Shown: positions 51,875-60,906 of the stretch, in pieces
How the letters are laid out: each line of letters starts with the position of its first letter
Position numbering within the stretch: the first letter of the stretch is position 1
DNA from: CBDFGE01 sp965247055
GTDB taxonomy: Bacteria > Chloroflexota > Dehalococcoidia > Lucifugimonadales > JAGWBF01
Assembly (NCBI GenBank): GCA_965247055.1
Contig: CBDFGE010000006.1
Span: 186,001-250,000 of the forward strand
Length of the DNA stretch: 64,000 nt
Reading direction: 5' to 3'
The notes under the pieces: model-generated
Seen by the model: only the letters and a program-made list of their open reading frames with translations
Databases searched by the model: none
What the model was told of the DNA's origin: nothing
Position numbers and translations under genes: made by a program

Positions 51875-52672
51875 ATGCTGCTGGCTATAGACATAGGCAA
51901 CACCAATGTGAGTCTGGGCGTCTTCGATGGCGAGACCCTGAAGGCCACGTGGCGTATCGCCACCGATGCCCGCCGCCTGGCCGATGAGTACGCCTTGCTG
52001 GTCTCCAACATCCTCTCGCTTAAAGGAGTCCATGGGGAGGACATCACCGACGCCTGTCTGTGCAGCGCGGCTCCCACCCTCACCCCCACCTTTGAAGAGG
52101 TGTGCAGGGGCTACTTCAAGGTGACTCCCCTGACCGTAACGGCCGGGGTGAAGACGGGGGTCCGGATTCTCTACGATAACCCGAGGGACGTTGGGGCGGA
52201 CCGGATCGTGGACGCCGTGGCCGCGTACCGGCTGTACGGCGGCCCGGTGATAATTGTGGACTTCGGCACCGCCACCGTGTTCGACGCGGTGTCCAGCGAT
52301 GGGGACTATCTGGGCGGGGCCATCGCCCCTGGGATCAACGTCGCGGCCGAAGCCCTTTTTCTGAGCACCTCCCAGCTGCGGAGGGTGGAGCTGACCCCTC
52401 CCAAGTCGCCTATAGGCCGGAATACGGTGGCCAGCCTGCAGTCGGGCCTACTCTTGGGCCATGTCGGCCTCGTGGAGGGGATGGTGGCCCGGTTCAAGGC
52501 GGAGATGGGAGAGGGCACCAAGGTGGTCGCCACCGGCGGGCTGGCGGGGGTCATCGCAAAGGAGACCAAGGCCTTTGACGCCATCAACCCCGACCTGGCG
52601 CTGTTGGGGCTACGCATGATCTACGACCTCAACCGGGCCTCGTTGCCGGCCCCGGAGGGAGACGGGAGCTGA
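51875..52672 (+). CDS. coaX: Type III pantothenate kinase
   Basis: 265 residues, first step of CoA synthesis (pantothenate to 4'-phosphopantothenate). N-terminal LLAIDIGNTNVSLGVF phosphate loop, then DNPRDVGADRIVDAVAA (pantothenate and dimer contacts), VDFGTATVFDAVSSDGDYLGGAIAPG and ATGGLAGVIA. Type III kinases are not feedback-inhibited by CoA. The start ATG 51875 fits the family N-terminus. coaBC follows after 4 bases. Confidence 0.95.
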   Translation: MLLAIDIGNTNVSLGVFDGETLKATWRIATDARRLADEYALLVSNILSLKGVHGEDITDACLCSAAPTLTPTFEEVCRGYFKVTPLTVTAGVKTGVRILYDNPRDVGADRIVDAVAAYRLYGGPVIIVDFGTATVFDAVSSDGDYLGGAIAPGINVAAEALFLSTSQLRRVELTPPKSPIGRNTVASLQSGLLLGHVGLVEGMVARFKAEMGEGTKVVATGGLAGVIAKETKAFDAINPDLALLGLRMIYDLNRASLPAPEGDGS

Positions 52673-52676
52673 GACC

Positions 52677-53879
52677 GTGCCAGGGATGATGGAAGGCAAG
52701 AACGTAGTCTTGGGTGTGACCGGGAGCATCGCCTGCTACAAGACCCTGGACCTGGCAAGCAAGCTTGTCCAGGCAGGGGCCCTGGTGGACGTCATTATGA
52801 GCTATGGCGCCACCCGGTTCCTCTCCCCCCTGGCCTTTCGCAGCCTTACCCACAGGCCGGTGGTGACCGATACCTTCGACCCCACCTCGGAGCTCAGCGT
52901 GGAGCATGTGGCCCTGGCGCAGCGGGCGGCGATCGTCGTGGTCGCTCCCGCCACGGCCCATCTTATCGCGAAGGTCGCCGCGGGGCTGGCCGACGACCCC
53001 CTCACCACTACGATTCTGGCAACAGCGGCGCCCGTGCTGGTGGCGCCCGCCATGGACGGCCACATGTACGACAACCCGGCCACTCAGGAGAACCTGTCCC
53101 GTATTCGGGACAGGGGTGTTACCGTCGTGGGGCCTGCCAGAGGCCGGCTGGCCTCTGGCCAGGTGGGTACGGGCAGGCTGGTGGAGCCCTCAGAGCTGAT
53201 GGGCCACATAAGCGCCGTCCTCGGCCGCAAGGGTGACCTGGCGGGACGCACCATCGTGGTAAGCGCCGGAGGGACCCAGGAGCCCATAGACCCGGTGCGG
53301 GTTATTACCAACCGGTCCTCGGGCAAGATGGGCTACGCCATTGCCGAGGCGGCCAGGGACAGGGGCGCCCGGGTGGTCCTCGTCGCCGCACCCACCCACC
53401 TGCCGGAACCGGCCGCCGTGCAGGTCGTCGGTGTCGCCACGGCCCTGGAGATGCGGGACGCCGTGCTGAACGCGGTGAAGGGAGCCGACGCCCTGATCAT
53501 GGCCGCGGCGGTGGCCGACTATACCCCCGTCCATGTGGCTCACCAGAAAGTAAAGAAGGGCGCGCAGACCTGGTCCATCGAGCTGGGGAGGACCCCCGAC
53601 ATCCTTGAGGAGACCAGGGGTGGCCTGGTGAGGGTGGGGTTCGCCGCCGAGACCGAGGGGCTGGTGGAAAACGCCCGGGACAAGCTGCGAAGCAAGTCCC
53701 TCGATCTAATCGTGGCCAACGACGTAACCGCCCAGGACGGCGGCTTCGGCGCCGATACCAACAAGGTCCTCCTGGTAGACCGGGAGGGCGGCGTGGAGGA
53801 CCTGCCCCTCATGTCCAAGCACGACGTTGCCCACCGTCTTCTGGACCGGTTGCGAGGCTTGCTGCCGCCCCTGCCGTAG
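52677..53879 (+). CDS. coaBC: Bifunctional phosphopantothenoylcysteine synthetase/decarboxylase
   Basis: 400 residues, second and third steps of CoA synthesis. The CoaC flavin domain (1-180) has VLGVTGSIACYKTLDLASKL, His in EHVALAQRA, APATAHLIAKVAAGLADD and APAMDGHMY; the position of the E. coli reactive Cys (ACGD) is Ser here (ASGQ), as I recall from other bacteria. The CoaB domain (190-400) has SAGGTQEPIDPVRVITNRSSGKMG and the C-terminal VANDVTAQDGGFGADTN. GTG start. Directly follows coaX in one operon. Confidence 0.95.
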   Translation: MPGMMEGKNVVLGVTGSIACYKTLDLASKLVQAGALVDVIMSYGATRFLSPLAFRSLTHRPVVTDTFDPTSELSVEHVALAQRAAIVVVAPATAHLIAKVAAGLADDPLTTTILATAAPVLVAPAMDGHMYDNPATQENLSRIRDRGVTVVGPARGRLASGQVGTGRLVEPSELMGHISAVLGRKGDLAGRTIVVSAGGTQEPIDPVRVITNRSSGKMGYAIAEAARDRGARVVLVAAPTHLPEPAAVQVVGVATALEMRDAVLNAVKGADALIMAAAVADYTPVHVAHQKVKKGAQTWSIELGRTPDILEETRGGLVRVGFAAETEGLVENARDKLRSKSLDLIVANDVTAQDGGFGADTNKVLLVDREGGVEDLPLMSKHDVAHRLLDRLRGLLPPLP

Positions 53880-53926
53880 GCAATGCCTCCATGCAGTTGA
53901 AGTTGCCGGGCCCGGCCGGTGGGGCT

Positions 53927-54928
53927 CTACAGGTTGAACTGGGCGTCTACGAAGTTGCGCTCCTTGACGTATATCTGGATTCGGCCCCGGTTGGACTCCA
54001 GCACCATGATCCTGCCGTCGTCATCCAAGTTGACCGCGACCGGCTTGTAAAAACGTCGCTCCGGGGTCAGGTCGGCCCTCTGGCGTGCCCTCTGATAGTC
54101 GGGATTTGCGTCCACCAGGTTCTGGGACCAGCGGGAGAGGCCGTCGGCGTCGCCATCGAACTGGGTGATGAAGGCCCCGTCCGAGGCGTAGATATTCAGA
54201 CGGCTGTTGCCCCAGTCGGCGACGTACACATCCCCCTCGGCGTCTATCGCCGCGCCCGTGGGACGCTGGAGCTCTCCTTCACCGGTGCCCGGAGTGCCAA
54301 AGGAGGCCACATGTTCACCCTCGGGCGTGAGCTTCTGTATCCGGTCGTTCTTCCAGTCGGCCACGTACACGTAGCCGTCCCGGCCGACGGCGATGCCCCA
54401 CGGCATGTTGAACTTGCCCGGGGCGCTTCCGTGCCCGCCCCAGCCGCGCAGGAACCTGCCTTCGCGGGTGAACACCTGGACACGATGGTTCAGGCTGTCC
54501 ACGACGTACAGGTTGTCCTCCCTGTCGAAGGCGAGGCCGGAGGGCCGGCTGAGCTCTCCTTGGCCGGAGCCGCTCTCGCCCCAGCTACCCAGGAGTCTCC
54601 CGTCCTTGCGATAGATAAAGACACGGTTCACGTACTCGTCGCAAACGTATACGTTCTCCTCCCGGTCTAGGTCCAGCGACGAGGGCCAGGGCGACTCGCC
54701 GCCGGCGTAGCCCAGGCCCCGGTCTTCCCATACCAGATCCTGATCCAGGGTGCACTTGGTTATCCCCTGGCCGGGCCTGAACTCCTGGCCCCGGTTAACC
54801 ACGTAGATGCTTCTGTCCGAGCCCAGGGCGAAGTCCAGCGGCATCCGAAAGGAGGTCCCGGCGTCGGAGGCCCTCCCGATACAGTAATCATAGTTGTATA
54901 TCCGGCCGGCTACACGTCGTGTAAGCAT
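53927..54928 (-). CDS. NHL-repeat beta-propeller protein
   Basis: 333 residues with at least five NHL repeats of the form 'RPSGLAFDREDNLYVVDSLNHRVQVF'-like strands (for example MPWGIAVGRDGYVYVADWKN and RPTGAAIDAEGDVYVADWGN). Such propellers bind proteins, RNA or ligands, or act as lyases. No signal peptide or catalytic motif is seen, so the role is open. It converges on coaBC. Confidence 0.85.
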   Translation of the reverse strand: MLTRRVAGRIYNYDYCIGRASDAGTSFRMPLDFALGSDRSIYVVNRGQEFRPGQGITKCTLDQDLVWEDRGLGYAGGESPWPSSLDLDREENVYVCDEYVNRVFIYRKDGRLLGSWGESGSGQGELSRPSGLAFDREDNLYVVDSLNHRVQVFTREGRFLRGWGGHGSAPGKFNMPWGIAVGRDGYVYVADWKNDRIQKLTPEGEHVASFGTPGTGEGELQRPTGAAIDAEGDVYVADWGNSRLNIYASDGAFITQFDGDADGLSRWSQNLVDANPDYQRARQRADLTPERRFYKPVAVNLDDDGRIMVLESNRGRIQIYVKERNFVDAQFNL

Positions 54929-55316
54929 TTCTTCCTCCTGGAGCTCTGGATCGAAGGCGCCTGTCTTTGGAGATGCCGCGCCTCAGCGGCCTGCGAACCT
55001 TCTTCCTATATCGAGGGTGTCGGAGACTTGCCTGGGGGGTGCCATGATGATGCGACCCCCCCGCTCCAGGAGGTCGATCACCTTGTTCAGCCTCACTCTG
55101 GTATCCACCGTTCCGCCATTCTGACATGATCTTCCCCGCGGTCAACCTGGCGGTGCACGCGATAAAGGCTAGGGCCTCTCCATCGAGTGGTGGTATCGCC
55201 CTGTGGACGAACAGGTCCGTTTGGAAGGGGGCGCGGCCTACAGGGACTGGGCAGCAGGGCCGGCGATGGCCGGACGGCGCGAGGAGTGAGATGCGTTGGG
55301 CACGCTGCCTTAGTCC
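54929..55316. other. Intergenic region, NHL gene to AAA gene
   Basis: 388 bases. A minus-strand frame at 55114-54983 encodes about 43 residues (TRVRLNKVIDLLERGGRIM in part), possibly a remnant start of an HpcH/HpaI-type aldolase, but too short to call. No promoter pair is evident. Confidence 0.3.
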
Positions 55317-57068
55317 TCACTGAAGGACAATGTCCTTGATGGTCAGCTCCTGCTCGGTGTTGACGTCTTTGTCAATCAAATTGACCGTTGTAACACCTTC
55401 GGCCACGGGAGGGAAGAGGAACGACCCCTCGACGTTGTCCCCTTCCTTTAGGAAGAAGGGTGCAGTGGCGGCCCCGTCAACTGCGCTGAAATTATATACG
55501 TTGCCAAGCTCGTCCACCAGGAATGGCAGGGTGTCTCCCACCAGGGACTTTCCTCTGGCGATCGCGTTGACCGTTAGGGTGCGAGGGACGTTGGCATGCC
55601 ACTTCACATTGAACCGGAGGGTCCTATCTGACATCCTGTCCACCGTGTTTACACAGAAGGCCAGGATAGCCCCGCTCTCCTGGACCTGAAAGTCACATTT
55701 GTCCTGGTCAACGAAGTCGAAGGTCTCCGAGACCCTTACCTCCTCTGTCACGGTAGAGGCGCTGAAGACCCGAGCGGGGGAGCCTGGTACGAAGAGGAGA
55801 AGGGCAACGGCGGTGGCGACGGCGCCCACTATCGTGCCCCACCGGATCCTTCTATGGGCCTTCCGCCTCTCGATGGCCGCAAGCTCGGCCTGGTGCCTCG
55901 TTCTAAGCTCTTCGATCTCCTCGGACAGCTCCTCCTTCACCCACTCGAGCCTCTGGTACTGGCGTACCCAGAGGCGCAGGAAATCGATGGCGAACCTCAT
56001 CTCGTCGGCGCCGAAGACCAACTCCTTGCTTATCAGGCTCCGCTGGGAGGAGACCAGCTCCCCCTGGGGGGCCAGCACGTCGTAGCGTCTGAGGGTCTCG
56101 TCCACGTCTCTGAGGGTGACGGAGGCAGCCCCTCCTTCCATCGCCTCGGCCATAGCCCCCAGGAACAGCTTCTCCGCCGGTGGCGACTCGTCCCAGTCGA
56201 ATTTGAGGTTAGCCGCGCCCCGCTCCACCACCTCGCTCATGACGGCGTTGACGTCCTCTGCGGAAAGCTGAGACTTGTTGTCCCTCTGCCACCGGGCAAA
56301 CAGGCTGTGGCACAGGAGCTGGATAAAGTAGGCGTGGCCGGAGGTGATCTCGATGATGCGGTCTATCGCCTCGTGGTCGTAGGAGTAGAGGCCGGCGGTA
56401 GGCCGCAAGATAAGGGACTCGGCCGACTTGCGGTCCAGGAAGCTGATCTCCTTGTAGAGGCCCACGTTGAACAGCATCGCATACTGGCTCTGCATCCGCT
56501 CCAGGCGTTCTCCAACGCAGAACATGAAGTTCAAGCCGGTGTTATGCTGCATCAGGCTTCGTATGTAGCCGAAAACGTCGGGGGTGAGCTTCCCGGCCTG
56601 CACCTGTTCGTCCAGGCGGGCGGCCTCGTCGATCATAAGCAGGAGGCGGCGGTCTCCGATGGCCTCCGTTACCGATGCCAGGAAAGCGTCCTGGAATCCC
56701 TGGACCGGGTCGGTCTCGAACTCCTGGCGCTCGGGCCTCGGCACATCGATCTGGTACTCCCTTTGCAGGGCGCGGCGAATGGTGGAGGCGAACTCCCAGA
56801 ACAGCCCTCCAGGGCTGTCCATGGTCAGGGACTGCAGGTCGATGAGGATGGGCAAATACCGCGGGTCCAGGTTGCGGTGCATCTGGTACAGCACCGAGGT
56901 TTTGCCCGTACGTCGCTTTCCATAGAGGACGATGACGTTGTCCTGGTGCTGGCCTACCAGGGCAGTCCTGATGAACTGGAACACGTCATCCCGGCCAAAG
57001 AACATCTCAGGCCGGGATATCGGGCTTCCCGCGACGTAGGGGTTGCTTAGGGCCTCGGCCTGCGTCAT
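55317..57068 (-). CDS. AAA-type ATPase with membrane anchor and outer beta domain
   Basis: 583 residues. The N-terminal ATPase starts NPYVAGSPISRPEMFFGRDDV, with Walker A YGKRRTGKTS (49-58) and Walker B LLLMIDEAARL (about 160), then a helical part to about 370, a coiled stretch (LSEEIEELRTRHQAELAAIE), one membrane helix (TIVGAVATAVALLLFVPG, about 409-427) and a C-terminal beta-rich domain of about 150 residues outside. Its ATPase start and P-loop resemble those of the AAA-cyclase protein at 47230 (NPFTYGNPISDPSRFVGR, GERRSGKT). Function unknown; a transmembrane signalling ATPase is a fair guess. Confidence 0.8.
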   Translation of the reverse strand: MTQAEALSNPYVAGSPISRPEMFFGRDDVFQFIRTALVGQHQDNVIVLYGKRRTGKTSVLYQMHRNLDPRYLPILIDLQSLTMDSPGGLFWEFASTIRRALQREYQIDVPRPERQEFETDPVQGFQDAFLASVTEAIGDRRLLLMIDEAARLDEQVQAGKLTPDVFGYIRSLMQHNTGLNFMFCVGERLERMQSQYAMLFNVGLYKEISFLDRKSAESLILRPTAGLYSYDHEAIDRIIEITSGHAYFIQLLCHSLFARWQRDNKSQLSAEDVNAVMSEVVERGAANLKFDWDESPPAEKLFLGAMAEAMEGGAASVTLRDVDETLRRYDVLAPQGELVSSQRSLISKELVFGADEMRFAIDFLRLWVRQYQRLEWVKEELSEEIEELRTRHQAELAAIERRKAHRRIRWGTIVGAVATAVALLLFVPGSPARVFSASTVTEEVRVSETFDFVDQDKCDFQVQESGAILAFCVNTVDRMSDRTLRFNVKWHANVPRTLTVNAIARGKSLVGDTLPFLVDELGNVYNFSAVDGAATAPFFLKEGDNVEGSFLFPPVAEGVTTVNLIDKDVNTEQELTIKDIVLQ

Positions 57069-57259
57069 GACTCAGCCTCGCCTCTTGTCCCGCGGAGCCG
57101 ATTCCCTTGCACCTCGGCCCGATGGGCGCAGTCCGATCGTCCGCTTATGCCATCTGGCCGGCGGCGCCCCACTGAACTTGGGAGTATTCCTATCATTTTA
57201 CTACACGATGTCCATAGGAATACACGGCCGCGACGATGATAGGGGTTTCCCGGTGGGGC

Positions 57260-58726
57260 CTATCCCCGGAGGGTGGGCTGCCGCGCCGCTCTGACCTCGT
57301 CCAGCCGGGACACGGGTGTGGTGTGGGGAGCGCTCTTCACCAGGTCAGGGTCCTCCGAGACCTCCCGGTCTATGGCCTTGAGCGCGGCAACGAAGGCGTC
57401 CAGGGTCTCCTTGCTCTCGGTCTCCGTGGGCTCTATCATCAGGGCCTCGTCCACTATCAGAGGGAAGTACATCGTGGGGGCGTGGATACCGTAGTCCAGC
57501 AGCCGTTTGGCGATCTCCAACCCGCGGACCCCCCGGGCCTTCTGGTGCCGTGCCGAGAGCACGACCTCGTGCATGCACCGCCGGTCGTAGGGGAGGTGAT
57601 AGGTGTCTTTGAGGGATTGGAGCAGGTAGTTGGCGTTCAGCACCGCGTCGGCGCTGACCTGGGACAGGCCTGTGTTGCCCATGGTGCGGATATAGGTGTA
57701 GGCCCGCACCAGTACCCCGAAGTTGCCGTGGAAGCCGCATACCGTTCCAATGCTTTTCTCGGGTGTGGCCAGCGAGAAAGCCTCTCCACCCTGGGATGCC
57801 TGCCGCACCACCACCGGCGCCGGCAGGTACGGCAGCAGCATGTCGTTGACGCACACGGGGCCGGCACCGGGGCCTCCTCCACCGTGGGGGGTCGTAAAGG
57901 TCTTGTGCAGGTTCAGGTGGGCCACGTCGAAGCCAAGCTGGGCCAGCTTCACCCGCCCCAGCAGAGCGTTCATGTTTGCTCCGTCACCGTACACCAGCGC
58001 TCCCGCCCGGTGGACCGTCTCGCATATCTCCACGATGTTGGTGTCGAAGAGTCCCAGGGTGTTGGGCTGGGTAATCATGACGCCGGCGAGCTCCGAGTCG
58101 GCTACGTCCCTCAGCGCGTCCAGGTCTATGTTGCCTCTTGAGTCCGAGGCCACGGTAACGACCTGAAAGCCGGCCATCGCCGCAGAGGCAGGGTTGGTGC
58201 CGTGGGCGCTGTCGGGTATGGCGACCTTGGTGCGCTGCGTTTCACCTCTCTCGTGGTGATAGGCCCGTATCATGAGCATGCCGCAAAACTCCCCCTGGGC
58301 CCCCGCCAGAGACGCGAGGCTGGTGCCACTCATGCCGGTCATCTCCGCCAGGTACCCCTGTAGCCTGTACAGGAGCTTCAACGCTCCCTGGGCGCTGCGC
58401 TGCGTCTGAAGGGGGTGGAGCGCCGCGAACCCCGGCAGAGAGGCCATCTCGTCGTTGACCTTGGGGTTGTACTTCATGGTGCAGCTTCCCAGGGGATAGA
58501 AGTTGGTGTCGATGGAGAAGTTGAGCCGGCTGAGCAGGGTGAAGTAGCGTACCACCTCCGGCTCCGACAGCTCCGGCAGCTTCAGCTCACGCCGCAGCAC
58601 CCCATCAGGGGGAAGGGGCTGGGCGGGAACGTCCAGGCCCGGCAGCGCCGCTCCGATCCTTCCAGGAACGCTCCGCTCCATCAGCCCGCGGCGGTCAATC
58701 GCCTCTCCGTCTCTCATCTTCCCCAC
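57260..58726 (-). CDS. gcvPB: Glycine dehydrogenase (decarboxylating), subunit 2
   Basis: 488 residues, PLP-binding half of the P-protein, which decarboxylates glycine and transfers aminomethyl to GcvH. NFYPLGSCTMKYNPKVND, GANMNALLGRVK, and the PLP lysine in HLNLHKTFTTPHGGGGPGAG are present. The C-terminus HTTPVSRLDEVRAAR is typical. It forms a heterotetramer with GcvPA. It follows gcvPA after 73 bases and is the last gene of the operon. Confidence 0.95.
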   Translation of the reverse strand: MGKMRDGEAIDRRGLMERSVPGRIGAALPGLDVPAQPLPPDGVLRRELKLPELSEPEVVRYFTLLSRLNFSIDTNFYPLGSCTMKYNPKVNDEMASLPGFAALHPLQTQRSAQGALKLLYRLQGYLAEMTGMSGTSLASLAGAQGEFCGMLMIRAYHHERGETQRTKVAIPDSAHGTNPASAAMAGFQVVTVASDSRGNIDLDALRDVADSELAGVMITQPNTLGLFDTNIVEICETVHRAGALVYGDGANMNALLGRVKLAQLGFDVAHLNLHKTFTTPHGGGGPGAGPVCVNDMLLPYLPAPVVVRQASQGGEAFSLATPEKSIGTVCGFHGNFGVLVRAYTYIRTMGNTGLSQVSADAVLNANYLLQSLKDTYHLPYDRRCMHEVVLSARHQKARGVRGLEIAKRLLDYGIHAPTMYFPLIVDEALMIEPTETESKETLDAFVAALKAIDREVSEDPDLVKSAPHTTPVSRLDEVRAARQPTLRG

Positions 58727-58799
58727 CTGTGGTTCGTCTACTCATGCGCTCCCGCTCTTCGCCGCCCATGGTTCTCATGGCCGTGCGACCCGTTATTGC

Positions 58800-60137
58800 T
58801 TAAGCAAACTCCCTGAGTGCCGACGCCAGGGCGTCGATCTCGTCTCGGAAATTCATCTCAGTGACGCAAAGCAGCATCCCGTTGGGAGTCACGTCGCTTA
58901 CGTCCAGCCCGCCGATGATGCCCTTCTCCAGGAGCCTGCGGTTCACCTCCCCGGGCAACGTGGGACAGCTCACGGTGAACTCGTTGAAGAAGGTCCCCTT
59001 GAAGGGGAGGGAAAATCCGGGTATCTCCGCGATGAGGGAGGCGGCGTAGTGGGCCTTGTGATAGCAAAGCTCGGCCACCTGTCTTAGCCCACGCTTGCCC
59101 AGCGCGGCCATGTAGACGGTGGCCGCCACGCACATCAGGGCCTGGTTGGTGCAGATATTGCTGGTAGCCCTCTCCCGCCTAATGTGCTGCTCTCTGGTGG
59201 TGAGGGTAAGCACATATCCTGTCCGTCCCCGGCTGTCCACCGTCTTTCCGGCGAGCCTGCCGGGCATCTGGCGGACGTATGCCTGGCGAGTGGCGAAAAG
59301 GCCCACGTAGGGTCCTCCGAAGCTCACCGGGATGCCGAGGGGCTGGCCCTCCGCCGTCACGATATCGGCCCCGTATTCCCCCGGCGGCCGGAACATACCC
59401 ATGGCCATGGGATTGACCGAGACCACCAGAAGGGCGCCCTCTTCGTGGGCCACATGCCCCAGGGAGTCCAGGTCTGCCAGGTAGCCGAAGAAGTTGGGGT
59501 GCTGGACTACGAGACACGCCGCCCCATCGGGCAGTTTGGGGTCTGCAGCGTCCAGGTAGATTGTGTCGATGCCCTGGGGCCGGGTGTAGGTTTCAACCAC
59601 CTTCCGGTAAGCGGGGGAGACGGTGTCGAGGATGGCCGCGCGGCCCCTTCCCGTGACACGGCAGGCCATGAGGACCGCCTCGGCCAGGGCGGAGGCCCCG
59701 TCGTACATGCCGGCGTCAGCGACCTCCATGCCCAGCAGGTTGCAGACCAGCGTCTGGAAATCGTAGGTGGCCTGGAGGGTGCCCTGGCTCACCTCGGGCT
59801 GATAGGGCGTATAGGCGGTGAGAAACTCTCCCCTGCTGATAATGGAGCGGACTATGCTGGGAATGAAGTGGCGGTAGGCGCCGGCTCCCAGGAAGCAAGC
59901 GCGGCCATCCGTATGCGTATTCTGGGCCGACAGCGCCGCAAGCTCCCGCCGTAGCTCCAGCTCCGGCATGGGTGGTGGAATCGCCAAGGGTGGATTACGC
60001 AACTCTTCAGGGATGTCGGCGAAGAGCTCCTCCACTGAGCCGATGCCCAGGACGCGCAGCATCTGGCTGCGGTCCTCTTCGGTGTTGGGTATGTAGTGGA
60101 AGCTACCTGGCACCGCCGCTCCCGGGTCCCGTCTCAT
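58800..60137 (-). CDS. gcvPA: Glycine dehydrogenase (decarboxylating), subunit 1
   Basis: 445 residues, N-terminal half of the P-protein in the two-subunit form. FHYIPNTEEDRSQMLRVLGI, FLGAGAYRHFIPSIVRSII, TAYTPYQPEVSQGTLQATYD and SNICTNQALMCVAATVYM are diagnostic. The start is set at ATG 60137 behind AAGGGGAGCCG; a frame to 60176 is open but not family-like. Confidence 0.95.
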   Translation of the reverse strand: MRRDPGAAVPGSFHYIPNTEEDRSQMLRVLGIGSVEELFADIPEELRNPPLAIPPPMPELELRRELAALSAQNTHTDGRACFLGAGAYRHFIPSIVRSIISRGEFLTAYTPYQPEVSQGTLQATYDFQTLVCNLLGMEVADAGMYDGASALAEAVLMACRVTGRGRAAILDTVSPAYRKVVETYTRPQGIDTIYLDAADPKLPDGAACLVVQHPNFFGYLADLDSLGHVAHEEGALLVVSVNPMAMGMFRPPGEYGADIVTAEGQPLGIPVSFGGPYVGLFATRQAYVRQMPGRLAGKTVDSRGRTGYVLTLTTREQHIRRERATSNICTNQALMCVAATVYMAALGKRGLRQVAELCYHKAHYAASLIAEIPGFSLPFKGTFFNEFTVSCPTLPGEVNRRLLEKGIIGGLDVSDVTPNGMLLCVTEMNFRDEIDALASALREFA

Positions 60138-60189
60138 CGGCTCCCCTTCGCTCCGGATCTCGCGTTCCCTCGCCACTCACCGTGCTGCT

Positions 60190-60387
60190 CTAACCCGGCG
60201 CCGGACGCTTCAGAAACAGTGTGTAGCGCTCCGTCGTGCCCCAAGTGAGGGTCGGCACGATATGAACGAGCTCCCAGCCATCGGCACCCAGGCGGTCGAG
60301 CTGGGCGCCGACTTCTTTGTCGGGGAATCTCTTCGAGAGAAAGCCCTTGGTGTTGACCTGGAGCACCCGGTATTCCTGACTGGCCAT
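60190..60387 (-). CDS. DUF4177 protein inside the gcv operon
   Basis: 65 residues: YRVLQVNTKGFLSK, LDRLGADGWELVHIVP and a C-terminal YTLFLKRPA. This is the DUF4177 pattern (short strand, 'LNxLGxxGWElV', 'xLKRP'), a small family without known function. It sits between gcvH and gcvPA on the same strand, spaced 52 bases from gcvPA. Confidence 0.7.
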   Translation of the reverse strand: MASQEYRVLQVNTKGFLSKRFPDKEVGAQLDRLGADGWELVHIVPTLTWGTTERYTLFLKRPAPG

Positions 60388-60516
60388 CTCCGCCTTCTTT
60401 CTCCTCCGACGGGGCCGGCGAACCCGTTGGGCAGACGCGGCAACCCTTGGAGGCCGGCTCCCGGCGGTGATATAGTGGCCCGGCGCCCTCTGGGTGGCGC
60501 GCCACCATGATGGGCT

Positions 60517-60906
60517 CTAGTGGGAGGACTCGCTCAGGAAAGCCTCGTACTCTGTCGCGGTGAGCAAGCTGTCCAGCTCCGAAGGGTCCTGAATCTCCAC
60601 CCGCAGAAGCCAGCCCCGCCCGTAGGGGTCCTCGTTCACCACCTCTGGATGGTCGATGATATCCTGATTGACCTCCACCACCTGGCCGCCCACGGGAGCG
60701 TAGAGGTCGGATACCGCCTTGACGGATTCCACCTCTCCCAGCTTGGCGAACTGGCCAAGGTGGGTCCCCACCTTTGGAAGATCGACGTAGACCACGTCCC
60801 CGAGCTGGTTCTGCGCGTAATCGGTTATGCCCACCAGCGCACTGGAGCCCTCCCCCGGCTTCACCCACTCATGCTCTCGGGAGTACTTCCTGTCGGTGGG
60901 GTTCAT
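60517..60906 (-). CDS. gcvH: Glycine cleavage system H protein
   Basis: 129 residues, lipoyl carrier that shuttles the aminomethyl group between P, T and L proteins. The lipoyl lysine lies in GEVESVKAVSDLYAPVGGQV, with HEWVKPGEGSSALVGITDYAQ at the N-terminus and EDPYGRGWLLRVEIQ near the end. Its ATG overlaps the gcvT stop by four bases (ATGA). Confidence 0.96.
   Translation of the reverse strand: MNPTDRKYSREHEWVKPGEGSSALVGITDYAQNQLGDVVYVDLPKVGTHLGQFAKLGEVESVKAVSDLYAPVGGQVVEVNQDIIDHPEVVNEDPYGRGWLLRVEIQDPSELDSLLTATEYEAFLSESSH

Noticed and set aside
54983..55114. Short minus-strand frame with NKVIDLLERGG, like an HpcH/HpaI aldolase start
   Set aside because: Only about 43 codons and one weak motif; not enough to call a pseudogene.
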